Of a stretch of DNA of 64,000 nucleotides, positions 23,455 to 35,239 are shown piece after piece (positions within the stretch are counted from its first letter, which is position 1; each line of letters opens with the position of its first letter). Made by a program: the position numbers and the translations under genes. The DNA comes from Candolleomyces eurysporus (taxonomy: Eukaryota; Basidiomycota; Agaricomycetes; Agaricales; Psathyrellaceae): the NCBI GenBank assembly GCA_027579435.1, contig JANBPK010000020.1:31819-95818 (forward strand). Reading direction: 5' to 3'. The notes below the pieces were generated by a model. It was not told where the DNA came from and did no database searches. It was given only the letters and a program-made list of their open reading frames with translations.

Positions 23455-23643
23455 TAACCTGTGCCAACATTTTGATGGACGTTTGATGTCAGCAGGCGCC
23501 GAATCAGCATTGCAGGCCAAGGCTACTTATGAGGTTCTCTCGCTGCTTCCATTCGGAGATAGGGTGTGTATGATAGCTGGTTGTGCGATCGGCTCCTTTC
23601 CCTCAGCAAGGTACCATCTCGTCACTCACACCGTCTGGTGAAG

Positions 23644-24343
23644 ATGTCTTCTAATCGTACTAATAAGAATTTTTGGCACACCATCATGGGTACGTCCCCT
23701 TTTTCAGATCATATCGAGCCAGTGGCTAACCCATTGCTAGACCCTTCTCCACCTACCCCTCCTAGAGCTCATTCAAGATCTCACTCTGAAGTAGAGATGT
23801 ATTCTACCGTTGGCGAAGGTATGTCTCTTAGTCGGTCCATCTACCTATCTAAGCACTCTATCAGAGAGTCCCGGAGTCACCATACAGATGCCAGACCCGA
23901 CCCCAGCAGAGGTTGCCGGGACCCTCGCGTGGGTATCCAGCGACCCCCATTCTCTGGAAGCAGGGCTCTCCGACTGCATTCACCCAGTCGTTGAGCCTCC
24001 TAGGACAGCTGAAACCCCAGTCCAAGATATCTCTGACTTCCAAACGACCTGGCGCCCAGGCGAAGTGATCCACATTGCCTTCGACGGTCCCCCGAAACCC
24101 CGTCAGGGAACTTGGCGTTGTCTTACTTGTGGGGCAACTGGTACCAGGGGTCGCGCGGGGGCTAGGGAACATGGAAATTGCGCAGAATATCAACAAGGAG
24201 ACGAGCTCTTACATTTTCGGACAGGGCACTGGGCGTGTCTCCTTTGCCCGAAAACTGGAACCAATTGGGGCCCAGGGCGTCAGCACGTAAAGAGGCGTCA
24301 CTCCAAAAAGCTGACTCAACAACCCCCAGCCTCAGAGTCGTAA
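23644..24343 (+). CDS. Small orphan protein with two zinc-finger-like motifs
   Basis: Exons 23644-23689, 23741-23818 and 23865-24343 give 200 residues. Introns of 51 and 46 nt have GTACGT/GTATGT donors, and the first has a CTAAC branch site. The N-terminal 120 residues are Ser/Pro/Glu-rich. The C-terminal 65 hold 'WRCLTCGATG' with a later H..C (C2HC-like), then 'WACLLCPKTG' followed by 'RQHVKRRHSKK', a C2H2 pattern with a basic end. Such motifs suggest nucleic acid or protein binding; the function is unknown and I recognise no family. Removal of intron 1 keeps frame, so only the branch site and codon pattern argue for it. The MITE upstream may lie in the promoter. Confidence 0.6.
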
Positions 24344-24618
24344 TGTAAATCTGGTACAATATTGATCACACAGCGGCTGGCCAGCGATGGAATTGAGGAT
24401 TCCACGGATTTTGTTTAGTCGTGGATGTTGTGGAATGTACAAGCAAGGCTATGCCAAATTCAGTGGGCTGCGTTTACACACAGTATCTTCAATGACACAC
24501 TTGCTCAGTGGTCGAGATTCCCCAACTAAATTTGGCTTAGCTTTATTTGTACGGCACTACTCAACTAAACAGAAATCATGGACGAAGATTTCGATGAAGT
24601 GGGTCTATCGTTTATTAG

Positions 24619-24943
24619 TCTGCTGTAATCTCCTTGGTCGCCTCGTCCCTATCGCCGTCACATATCCAGCTAACCATCTCATTCTGCACCGCAACCCTGG
24701 TTTCTGAATGGCATTTCGGTGCATCGCAGCGTTCTTCAGAGTCGTATAACGCTCCAGCTGAGATCATATGGTCGCCTAGCTCTGCAAAGCAAGGGTGAGC
24801 TGAGCACCACCCTCGTTCAAGACCACTCACTCTCGATAGTCCCGGAATGGTGTTCAGCATGCTAATACTGACGAGTAGATGTGAGTGTCTCCCTCGAATT
24901 TGAAGCGACCGGCGTTATTGAAAAGGGATTGGTTTGCGCTCAT
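24619..24943 (-). pseudogene. 5' fragment of a NACHT NTPase gene
   Basis: Reading down from ATG 24943, the frame starts 'MSANQSLFNNAGRFKFEGDT', the usual N-terminal style of fungal NACHT proteins. It then shows 'DSEERCDAPKCHSETRVAVQ' and 'VSWICDGDRDE', matching 'DSAERCDALKCHPETRVVVQ' in the gene at 58000. Even the intron is shared: 'tatcgaga|gtgagt' and an acceptor ending 'gag|ct' occur in both. The fragment stops before the Walker A motif and its early part is out of frame, so it is a truncated relic made by DNA-level duplication. Confidence 0.75.
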
Positions 24944-25862
24944 GTTATGAGGGGGTGAAGGCAGTAAGACGAAAAACGCACCAACTCGTGGCAACCCGCA
25001 TTCTTCTTATACACGTTAGAGAGTTCACACGACTAATGACATTTGGGCGCCTGTTGACGACTAGCCGCCGTACAAAAAACACTAGGCTTTCATTTCCTGC
25101 TTGACGTCTGTACCCGATTGATTCAGCCCGTACCGCAACGCACTGCAAAGGCAGAATCGAGCGTGTGTCTTCATTTCAAAGCGGGCAATGGCGATAGTAC
25201 AATCGGTCGGGATTATAAGGGCTGTATAAATAACATAAGCATAAACCTTCCCGTGCAAAAAGACTTGGACTGGCACCTAAGTTGATTCCGCCTGTAATGG
25301 GCTCGACAGCTCCATAGAACCCGCGGTCAGAGAAGTAAAGCACTGACGAGAATGAAGAGTGAATCATGTATGATTCCCAAGTTTCACGCCAGGGTGATGG
25401 GCAGAGCTAGAGACGACGGTCATGTCAAGAGTTCCAGAGCAGAGATTGAGAGATCTAGAATAGCGAAGCGTGGACCTGATATCGTCGAGATAGCTGCTTG
25501 AACCTGTCCAGAGGTCGCAAATAGGCAGGGGGTAGACGCAGAATGACTAGAATTCGCAGAGATGAAAACAGAAATTCGGAGTTGATGATGGTTGAATATT
25601 GAATGTTGATACTAGACCAAAGAACCTTTCCGACGCCGGCCCGTCACACATTCACCGAAGCGCCCGACCACTTTGCACCCATGTCATCATGGCCGACAGC
25701 GCCCAACCCCCACATCCGGGCTGAAACGAACTATTCGCTAGCGCCGACTTGTCATGCTACTTAAATAATGTGCCTGGCTTTACCGTCAACGTTACCCGAT
25801 ACCACCCCGACCAACACCCCAAACCCAACCCCCCCCAAACCGGTCCGGACTCGGAATCCTTG
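24944..25862. other. Gene-free stretch before the MBOAT gene
   Basis: No supported gene. The frame that continues into the MBOAT gene is open for about 110 nt before ATG 25863, so an earlier start through an unseen intron is possible. Confidence 0.4.
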
Positions 25863-27308
25863 ATGGTGCTGGTAGCTCCCTTACCCAGCACGAGAGCTGT
25901 ATCACACCCAGCACTTCTCGTTGTGGGGGAGCTCATAGCCATCGTCGGGTACGCAGCTCGTCTGGGCCCGCCTTCCAGCTCCAAATTCCAACGGGGCTGG
26001 CGGATTTTGTGCTTCTTCGTGCCTGTGGCACTGATCTCGTTGTATATTCAATTGTATACGACGACGGGGAATACTGCGAAGGATAACTCGACTGGGGCTA
26101 CTGCTGCTTGTTTGTTCTTCCAGGCGTCTGATTTCTTGGTGCTTACGCCGAGTGGGGAAGTGAAGAGGGATGTTTGGGAGGTTGATAGGCGGAGGCGGAA
26201 GGGACTTGGAGGAGGGGAGAAGGAGACGTCCCCACCGTCATCGTCAAGAGAAAAGGCCAAAGAGGTCCGGGGAGAAGAGCTGGACGATATCGAGAAGGCA
26301 GGGTGGGCGAGGAGGCTGTACTGGGGATTTAGGCTCAGGTGTAGTCCGCGAGGTGTAGGCTGGTCGTTTGAGGCTCCGGTCGTCCAGTCCTCTCAGTTCC
26401 GAGTCAAGAGGAAGACCTTTGTCTTCACTCGGCTTCTCTATGCCATCCTTAATGCGTTGGTTCTGGACTTGAACGCTTATACGGCTAAACACAATCCGTA
26501 TTTTATTAAAAACGGGCCGCTGTCTCTGGTGGACGATGGGGCCGTGACGACGATGGCGTTTTGGAGGTGGAGAGTCCCGTCGGTCATGCAGTTTGGTGTG
26601 ATGACCTATTGCATGCTAGGAATGATGCATTCGCTGTTGGGTGCGTTACTGGTGGGTATGGGCGTTTCGGACCCTTGGGATTGGCCCCCGCTTTTCGGGA
26701 AAGTGTGGGAAGCCTACAATGTCAGGAGGTTTTGGGGCTGAGTTCGTAGTCGTACAGTTTTGAATTCGCTGGAGAGCTGACAGCAGCTGCGAACAGGAAA
26801 TTCTGGCATCAGTGTATGAGACGGGTATGTGTAGTATTTTTACAATTACTTGTTCTTTCGAGTGGCTGACTGGAGTACTTACCTTCATTGCTAGTTCTCG
26901 ATGGCCCATGCAGACTTTGTTGCATACCGGCTGTTACGCCTCCGCCGCCGCACAATTCCAGCTGCCATAACGAAATTCTTCGTTGTATTCTGCGTAACGG
27001 GACTTGCGCATTACGGGCCGGATTGTATGACTTTGAACAGCTGGTCTGGGCGTGCTATGCATGCCTTTTTGCTTCAGCCTTTTGCAATTGGGGCTGAGGT
27101 TCTCGCCGCGCAGGTGGCAAAGAAGGTTTTGGGTAGGCCGGTTGTACCCAATATCTGGCTAAAAGTTGTGGGATATGTCTGGGTGATTGGGTGGTTCGGG
27201 TATTCGGGGGCCTTTTGGATTGATCCTGTTGTCAGAGCGGGGTATGTTGAGGATATGGATGAACTTGGGATTGTTAGGACGGTTTTGGGGAGATATTATG
27301 CGAATTAG
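25863..27308 (+). CDS. Wax-synthase-like MBOAT acyltransferase
   Basis: The three exons are 25863-26728 (or 26737), 26797-26824 and 26895-27308, for 435-438 residues. Several hydrophobic helices are visible, such as 'VVGELIAIVGYAARLG' and 'ITKFFVVFCVTGLAHYG', and the last includes the family His. 'GVGWSFEAP', 'DPWDWPPLFGKVWEAYNVRR' and 'KFWHQCMRR' match the fungal wax-synthase domain, where a conserved 'FWGxxWHQ' precedes the catalytic half. The family moves acyl groups to alcohols or natural products in membranes; the substrate is not evident. The exon 1/2 junction is odd. The best protein, '..RRFWG|KFWHQ', needs a donor at 26738 that reads CTGAGT, not GTGAGT. A GTTTTG site at 26729 also splices in phase but loses Phe-Trp-Gly. 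The 28-nt middle exon is fixed by the WHQ motif. Confidence 0.8.
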
Positions 27309-27646
27309 GCACTGAAAGGACTCGTAATGAGAACAATAAACATATCCAACTCTGAGTATCCCATGGCCAATCAGATAAATTAATTTGCCTCGTCCCTGAA
27401 TTTCGACTTTTAATTGACGCCTTACCAACCGAAATGGCCGGCGCTATACGTAGGTACACGTGACGAAATTGATAGAGACGTGTCCCCGTCGCGTTTTGGC
27501 AGTGTCAGTCTCCTGGAACCGTCACCATCAACGCTGTTACCTCGCCGTTAGGCCTCGTTAGTCTTGGTTATTTTTGCAGGGGACCAGGGTGTTGCCAAAC
27601 GAACTAGTCGGCCTTTGTGCATCAGAACGACCATTTGCCAGCAAGT

Positions 27647-28091
27647 ATGAGCAATGCACTAGCAGATCTCGCGGAGGGCAAGATTGTGGGTACAATGAAC
27701 CTCTCGTGCTAGAACTGACTTTTTGAATTCTCTGCGGACTCTAGGACTTTGTTGGTCAGAATCTGGTTGAGCAGATAGCAAAGACGACACTGATTGCTGG
27801 CGCTGTGAGTCGAGCGTCTTGGCGTCGGAAGCTGCTCCGTTCTGTGCTGACTTCCCTGGGTTCTCCTCGTATAGGGTGTGTCATTCATTGCAGGCTTTGC
27901 GCTGCAGGACCTGCGGGTCACATTTGGATTGTATGGTGCGATTGTCGTGCTGCTCGCCCTGGTGAGTGCTTGGCGCCTGTGTTGCTTGTCGGTGTCTGAG
28001 ACCCCCGTTTGTTTGTGCCTAGGTTGTTCTCCCACCGTGGCCGATGTACAACCGGCACCCTGTAAAATGGCTGGCTGCTTCACAGTCGTAG
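27647..28091 (+). CDS. SPC1: Signal peptidase complex subunit SPC1 (SPC12 family)
   Basis: Four small exons (27647-27685, 27745-27804, 27875-27961, 28023-28091), all joined in phase 0, give 84 residues. 'DFVGQNLVEQIAKTTLIAGA' is the conserved N-terminal cytosolic helix. Two transmembrane helices follow ('GVSFIAGFALQD' and 'TFGLYGAIVVLLALVVL'), and then the family's closing signature 'PPWPMYNRHPVKWL'. SPC1 is the small non-catalytic subunit of the ER signal peptidase, which removes signal peptides from secreted proteins. All introns have GTGAGT/GTGGGT donors. No single reading frame covers the gene, so it is easy to miss without splicing. Confidence 0.93.
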
Positions 28092-28413
28092 TAGAGCGTT
28101 GTAGGACGATTCTTGTGTATTCCGTAGAATAATGGTATTTATGGATGATTGATGTGGACCCGAATTTGGAACTGGCATCTGCCGCACGGGCGGTGGTTTG
28201 ACTCCGCTGGTCAAAAATCTCACCCAGGAGAGGAATTCCGGGGTAAGAATAACACAAAAGTCTGAACTCAACCACCTCCTCGTTCGCTCCTTTCTCCTCC
28301 GTTCCCCTCCCTAGCGCCCAGCGACCCTCTCTCTCTGTCGCCGTCGTCGTCGTTGTCCCCCTTCGGCTCCTCCATTCCCCCCCGCAGCCGTCAACGACCA
28401 CCAACCAGACAGC

Positions 28414-31400
28414 ATGTCCGCCTATCCTGCGTCACTCGCTCCGCAGCTCAACGAGGTCCCAGAAGACGTCGAGGCAGGGCACACTACACCCTCGCATGGA
28501 GGCATGATCGGTGGACACGAGTTTGATATGCCTATTTCGCAGCCAACGCATACCCAGCCACACCCATCATCGCCCCTCCCAGCGCCCGTTCCACGATCCA
28601 CCAACTACTCTCATCGTCCGAGGCCCGTCTCAATGCCTCCACAAGCGTACGCCGTCCCTATCCCAGGTGCTGGCTCCGCAGCTGGCTCGGTCTCGGGAGC
28701 AACAGCAACCTCCTCCAACGACACCAGAGACAGGTCAACCCGTGGCCCCGTCGATGAGAACTCCCACCGCAGGAGGCATAGGGAAGACAGGGGCGAGCAT
28801 TCATCATCATCGAGGAGTCGTTCAAATAGGATTCTGGGAGATTACACGCTTAGCAAGACCCTTGGAGCTGGGAGCATGGGCAAGGTGAAGCTAGCTACGC
28901 ACAACATCACTGGCGAAAAGGTGCGTTTTTCATGTCGAATATCGTTGACAGTGCCCTTAATATCTGTTTATTAGCTTGCTGTCAAGATCCTACCCCGTGT
29001 CTATCCCAACCCACCCCCACCTGGCGCAACTGGCCCAAGCGCAGAATCAGCCCAACGACAAGCATCAAAGGATGCATCCAAGGAAATCCGCACTCTCCGT
29101 GAAGCTGCCCTCTCCATGCTCCTCTACCACCCTTATGTTTGCGGAATGCGCGAAATGATCGTTCACCAGCACCACTATTACATGGTTTTCGAATACGTCA
29201 ACGGTGGGCAGATGCTGGATTATATCATCAGCCATGGCAGGCTGCGAGAGCGTGTCGCGAGGAAGTTTGCACGGCAGATTGGCAGTGCTTTGGAGTACTG
29301 CCATCTGAACAGTGTTGTTCATCGCGGTCAGTTGCCCTTCTTTGTGAACATGCAGGCCCTCAGACCTAACGGATTGACATAGATCTCAAAATTGAAAACA
29401 TCCTCATCTCACAAACCGGGAACATCAAAATCATCGACTTTGGCCTTTCCAACCTCTATGATCCTGTTGCTCATCTATCGACCTTTTGCGGCTCGTTGTA
29501 CTTTGCAGCTCCGGAGCTTCTGAATGCAAAGGTCTACACTGGCCCCGAGGTTGATGTTTGGAGCTTTGGTGTTGTACTCTATGTTTTGGTCTGCGGAAAG
29601 GTGCCCTTTGACGACCAAAGCATGCCTGCACTGCATGCCAAGATTAAACGAGGACTGGTGGAGTACCCCGTTTGGCTAAGCGCCGGTAAGCCCCCGTGAT
29701 TGGTTCCTGTCAAGCCCTTGGACTGATAACCGTACTAGAATGCAAGCACTTGCTGTCGAGAATGCTCGTTACCAACCCGGCGGCTAGAGCTACGCTTCAA
29801 GAGGTGATGAACCACCCTTGGATGACTCGTGGCTTCTCCGGCCCTCCAGACATCCACATGGTTCACCGTGAGCCGCTGCGGGTTGACGAACTTGATCGTC
29901 AGGTCATCCGGGGCATGAAGGGTTTCGAGTTCGGGTCCGAAGAAGAAATCGAACGCAAATTGACGGAAATATTGGAGTCGGACATGTATCTACGCGCCGT
30001 TCAGTATTGGGAGCGCAAACGAGGTTCCAGGAGCACTCTCAATGGTACCGCGTACGGTGGAACGCAATGGGGCGGCTCGACATTGTCCAACTCGAGCCTT
30101 GCTGTTTCCTTTGACAGTAACAAGTCGGATTCGGCAGCACCCAAGAAGTCAAGACGTTTCTCCGGATTCGAGTATTACAGGAAGAAACTCTTCTCGCCAG
30201 CATCGTCCCCTCCAAGCAGTCCGCTCAGTCGTTCGCCTCCTAACTCTCAAAATTCCTTGTCTCATCCCGCGTTTGCAGATCCTAATCGAGAGCCCCTGGA
30301 CCCCACAAAAGGTTTCCATCCTCTGATCTCTATGTATTACCTCGCGCGGGAGAAGATGGAGCGAGAGCGCGTCTACGGTCCCGGTCAATTCGCCAGCTCT
30401 CAGCTTTCGCTGCAAGACCAAATGTCCCCGACTGCCGCGGCGACTGTCACACCAGCCCACGGAGACCTCGCCAGCCAACAACCCGCTCCCCCACAACAGC
30501 CTCACATCGCCCCGGTCAATGGGAATAAGCCGTCCACGAAGGCAAAGGCAGATTACAGCATGCCGCTTCCTCGATTGCCTGCACCGGAGACTTCTCATTA
30601 CTCTGGGATGTCGTACGATAATCATGGGGTTGCGCCTCCGACGCCCACGTCACCTGGGTTCCACAATCAGCCGAGGGCGAGGGATCCTGGGCTGCCCGTC
30701 CCACCTTCGCCCGCTGCGACAACCTTTGGTACCAGTGCCAGTGTCGGTGCGGGTGGGGGCGCTGCGACGGGCCCTGCAGCTCCCCGGCAGCATATCGAGA
30801 TTGAGCAGCCGACGCTGGTGCCTAACAAGCGGAATAATGGGATGCCTAGGGCTCCACCTGCGAGTACGCATAGGAGGAGTCATAGCATGAGCCAGAGGCC
30901 GTCGGTGTTGAGCAGGGGGTGGGGGCTTGGGGGGATGTTCGGAAGCCACTCGACGGAGCCGGTGGATGAGCATGGTGCGATTAGGGTGCCTGAGCCGCCG
31001 AAGACAGCCGGCCCGGAGGTGTCGACGTTCAAGGAGAAGGAGGCCGAGAAGGAGAAGGAGAAGGAGCAATATGAAAAGAGTTACCCGCATTCTGAAGGGG
31101 AAAAGACTACTGGTGGGCCGTCGCCGTTCTCGTCTGGTGCGACCCTTGTGCGCAAGTTTGGGAGTTTGTTGGTTGGCAGAGGGGATGAGACAAGGAAGAG
31201 CAGTGGGACTATAAAGAGGGGCGCCGTGTTGGGAGGAGCGGCGACTTCTTCTCCTAGGCCGTCTGAAGACGTCAAGTCGATTGACAACGAGAAGTCGGAT
31301 GGGGCTGGAGAGGAGAAGGAGAAGGAGAATGTGAAGGCGACGAAGGCTATTAGTGCCAGTGTCAGCCAGCCGGCTGGGAACATGCATCGCCGGGCGGCGA

Positions 31401-32701
31401 CTATTCTTGATCCTCAGGGAAGAGCTTCTAGGCATGAACGGAGGAGCAGCACTGGCGCTGCGATCATGGGATCCTCCTCGTCCACCGGTGGAAGCGTCAG
31501 TGGAGGCACTATCGGCAGGCATCGTAGACCGTCGACAGGATTTGGCAATAGTTCATCCAAGCCACTCGCTGACCGTCTCTTCGTCAAGAGGGACAATGAA
31601 ACCGAGATGGCTGAGAAGAGGGAGGAAGAAGACGCTCAGGCTCAGGATGACCAGGAACATGGCGAACTGGGCCATCACACCGACACCGATGAAGAACGGG
31701 ATGACGGTCATGCGACTGATAAGGACTTCAAGCCTGTGTTCCTCAAGGGCCTGTTCAGGTGAGTTTCATGGTTCATCTCCTTCCCCATCCACGTGTGGCT
31801 GATTCCCGTGTTTCAATCCAGCGTTCAAACTACCTCAACAAAGCCACCTAACGTCATCAAGGCGGACCTCAGGCGTGTGCTGGACAGGATGCAAATCCAG
31901 TACTCGGAGACGAAGGCTGGATTCGAATGCATTCATCTTCCTTCGATTGATCTGGCTTCTATCGATACTTCTTCGCCCCGCAGCACAGGTGGCCACCAAC
32001 AATCGCCATCCTCCAACAGCAACGACACCGGACGCACAACGCCGACGTACCCTCGTCAAACTCTTGCCAAGAAAGCATCCAAGATCTCGTTTGGGATGAA
32101 GCGCGAGAAGGGCAAGGAGCGTGAACCTTCGATTGATAAAGAGGGCAGGGACAAGGAAAGCAATGGGCGACCATCATTAGGTACGACCGTGCTTGGTGCC
32201 ACCAGCGGCTCATCATCGTTCTTCAACATCCCTTCTTCGACTCCAACAGGCACAACGGGTCAAGATCACCAGTTGCAACCGAATGGAATCAGCTCTGCGA
32301 CCTTCACTGGTCCAAAGGAGGCCACCTCCGAAGATGACAAAGATATGTTGGGAACGTCGCCACCACGCTCGCATTCGCCGACGGTCTCGAATAGGGCGAA
32401 GGTCCTTCCGCCTATTCCTCGTGACTTTGCGGCTCGAAGTCCTAGCCCCCTCCCGAGTGCCCATGTTGAGCGAGAGGTGTTCGAGTCGATGGGGAACAAT
32501 ACTCTGTGTGTTCGATTTGATATTAACATCGTCAAGGTGAGTAGCCGTATATTTTCTACTGGCATTTAAGCACGTGTGCTGAGCATGACGTCATAGGTTC
32601 CTTGGCTCCCTCTTCACGGGCTGCAGTTCCGTCGTGTTGGTGGTGATGGCTGGCAGTATCAAATGCTGGCAAGGCGGGTCTTGACTGAACTCAAGTTATG
32701 A
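28414..32701 (+). CDS. KIN1: KIN1/MARK-type Ser/Thr protein kinase with KA1 domain
   Basis: Six exons (28414-28920, 28975-29326, 29383-29685, 29739-31758, 31822-32536, 32597-32701) give 1333 residues. The disordered N-terminus is followed by the kinase domain from about residue 145: '[20 protein letters not shown]', VAIK-equivalent 'LAVKIL', catalytic '[11 protein letters not shown]', 'DFGLSN', activation segment '[15 protein letters not shown]' and 'HPWMTRGF'. After an approximately 800-residue Ser/Pro/Glu-rich linker, the last 100 residues form a KA1 domain ('[18 protein letters not shown]', '[20 protein letters not shown]', '[17 protein letters not shown]'). KIN1 kinases act at the plasma membrane in polarity, exocytosis and cytokinesis; KA1 binds acidic lipids and restrains the kinase. 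All catalytic residues are present. Confidence 0.95.
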
Positions 32702-33153
32702 TTATTACGACAACCTCTCTCTCTTTCTCTTCTATTCTATTCTAACAATATGGTGGAGCTTTTTATTCGTTTGTTGTTCTCAACGGGTCAACTAGCTATC
32801 TTTCTTTTCCCTGTCTGTTTTCTTTTATTGTCAAATTTCGAGTATACGACGCGGCACGATAATATTTCTATTGTTTTTTTTTTTTGGTGTGTTTTCCTCT
32901 TTGCCTATACATACATACGTATTTTGCTGCGACGATCTTGCGCGCTCCCTCTTACTTCCTTACATATATCGTATGGTACCCAGCTCCTGCAATTTAAATT
33001 CGAAGACTGCATTTCTCCAGACTGCGAAAAAAGGTTATGATCAAACAATTTATCAGGAGTCCGGCAAGGCAGGTAGGTATACATGGGTATCACAGTAGGT
33101 GTAAATGAAGAGAGTTCAAGAGTCCATTGCATAGTAGGGTCCATCGTCACATG
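32702..33153. other. 3' flank of the kinase gene
   Basis: T-rich and poly-pyrimidine sequence typical of a 3' UTR (32702-33030), then unremarkable sequence up to the small tandem repeat. No gene is supported. Confidence 0.5.
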
Positions 33154-33205
33154 TCCATCGTTATAGTCCATCGTTATAGTCCATCGTTATAGTCCGTCGT
33201 TATAG
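33154..33205 (+). repeat. 13-nt tandem repeat, four copies
   Basis: The unit 'tccatcgttatag' occurs three times exactly and once as 'tccgtcgttatag', head to tail. It lies just beyond the stop codon of the minus-strand F-box gene, so in its 3' flank. Confidence 0.95.
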
Positions 33206-33220
33206 TCCTTTTCATTCCGA

Positions 33221-34983
33221 CTAGTCCTCCTGAAGATTAAATTTCAAATTGATGAAATGATCTTTGAGTTCGTCGCTTTCGTATCTGAACTGAAGGATTT
33301 GAAGTCTCGGTAGCGCAAGGGCAATGGCAGACTTGGTGGTAGCCAAGGATTCATCGGGGATTGCTGTTCTCAACGTTGCTAGAGACAAGGTGAGATGGCG
33401 CAAGGGCCATTGAGCGTAATTTCGCGCCTTCATATCTGCCACAAACTACATGAAAGGATTAGCAGAGATAGGTATGAAATGAGGGTCGGGGCGTTTGAAG
33501 CGTACCTGACGTTGACTCTCAATCTCAGTGGGACTAGTCCTTGGAATTGGAATGCCTTCCTCCGACTCAGAGTCCGAGTCGTCATCGTTAGATGAATGTC
33601 CTTGAGTTTCTTCGAGCCCTGTCAGCTTGCCCGAGGCCACATTGATGTCAAGGTCAACTAGATGCGGTAGCCTTGTTGAAAGGGTATCGAATAGTCCAGG
33701 ATTGAGACTTTCCACTGTCAGGGAGAGTGATAACAACTCGACGTCTTGAGGAACTTTGGAAAATATTACATCCACCTGGTCCGCCTCGAGCGTCATCGGC
33801 AATTTGAGATGTCGTAGTTCGGGAGTCCAGAAGTCATCCAAGGACTTCTGGATCTTCTCACCGAAACCCTCTGGGAAGTTGTGAAGGCCGAAGGCCAACT
33901 TTTTGAGGCTGGGGTATGATACGTGCAGGCATGGCTGCTGGGGCCAATCCTCCATCAATTTGTCTCGCACCAAGTGCAATCCCAGCCCGTGGAAGAGGAG
34001 TGTCAGGTACTTCAACTGTTCTGCATGTTTGGTGAGGAAGTCGTGCAGCCCAGTCGTATTGGTCTGGAGAGTACTGACGTAACCTTGCTCGACTTCGAGG
34101 TCGCGGAGGAGAGGTATCGAGGGAAGACTCTCGAAAAAAGGTGTAAGATGCAGGTGCTCGCAGGTTCGCAGAGCAAAACTCCGTATCGTAGATTGGTGGT
34201 GGCTGATGAAGGGCACCATCGTTGAGAGTAGCATTTCCATGGCATCCGTCGACCGGTACGTTATGTTGAGATTGATGCCGAAGTGTTCTAATCCATCGAA
34301 GGCTAATCCTGCAGGCAGAATGTCGCTGAGGACCTCGACTGGCACCTCGAGCTCAAGGGAGCGCATGGTATTCTTCGAGGCACTCCACGCGGCCAATACC
34401 AAGGGGAAAGCGATGCCATAGCTGGATCCGTGGCCTGGGGCAGGAAATGAGCCCTGGATTATGCATCTTTGTAGATCTGGGATTGAGCGAATGACATTCA
34501 ACGTCTCTTGCAGCATTATGAGCGAGGTTTCGGCCTCTGTGAGCTTATTGGCCTTCTTCTTCAACGGCTTCTTCTTTTGTTTCTGGGATGGGTTGTAGTA
34601 CGCAGCATCAAGGCCGTTCTTCGATAGACTGTCTTTCCAGTCAAAGGCGTCCAGGCCTGGGAAGAAGCCAAAACCTCGTATGGATAGAGTCAGTTGACGG
34701 ACTCTACGAATCCTAAACTGATCCCCGCTGAACGCATAAATCAGTGAGATGATATCTTTGGCTATGACGTCGATACGCACCGCAGTCTGTGCAAAAAGAT
34801 CCGTGTCGACGCGTCCTCTGGCGTTGATAAATCCAGATGGCGATACCGCTCATCCATACTGAGGTTGAAGAATGCCTGGTTGACACTGTACAGGCCCCGA
34901 AGTGCTTTGGAAGGAAGGAAGTTGGCAATATTGGCCCAAACATCGTAGGAGATTACTGGGGGAGTTCGAGAGGATCTGTTCAT
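33221..34983 (-). CDS. F-box protein, paralog group with 40309-41945
   Basis: Exons 34983-34781, 34727-33506 and 33445-33221 give 549 residues. The N-terminal F-box-like motif (residues about 9-55) reads 'PPVISYDVWANIANFLPSKA' then 'LYSVNQAFFNLSMDERYRHL'. The first intron (53 nt, donor GTGCGT) splits an Arg codon just after 'HRLR'. The F-box gene at 40309-41945 has an intron at exactly the same place and phase with the same donor, so the two are paralogs. The body has long Leu-rich segments and one Lys-rich loop ('KQKKKPLKKK'), and an acidic patch near the end. The probable role is substrate adaptor in an SCF-type ligase. Confidence 0.82.
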
Positions 34984-35239
34984 CGTCGCGGAAAAGGGGG
35001 AAAGGAAAGAAAGAGTAAAGCCAAGAGAAGGCAATCATGTACGGCTTATTTTTATCAGTTCCCAGCACAGGCACTGCCTAGTACCCATTGCGTTGCGTGC
35101 GGAGCTTGCGGGAAGGCTGCGCAGTGCCACAACTTTGATCAATATCAGATTTCATAGCTATCGGTACGGAAAAGAATAGATACAGCACTAGTACATTGTC
35201 CAGCAAGGTCAGCGATTTGAAGAGCAGGAAAAAATATGG

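Noticed and set aside
33154..33205. Possible CRISPR-like array
   Set aside because: Units are 13 nt with no spacers; a plain tandem repeat in a eukaryote.
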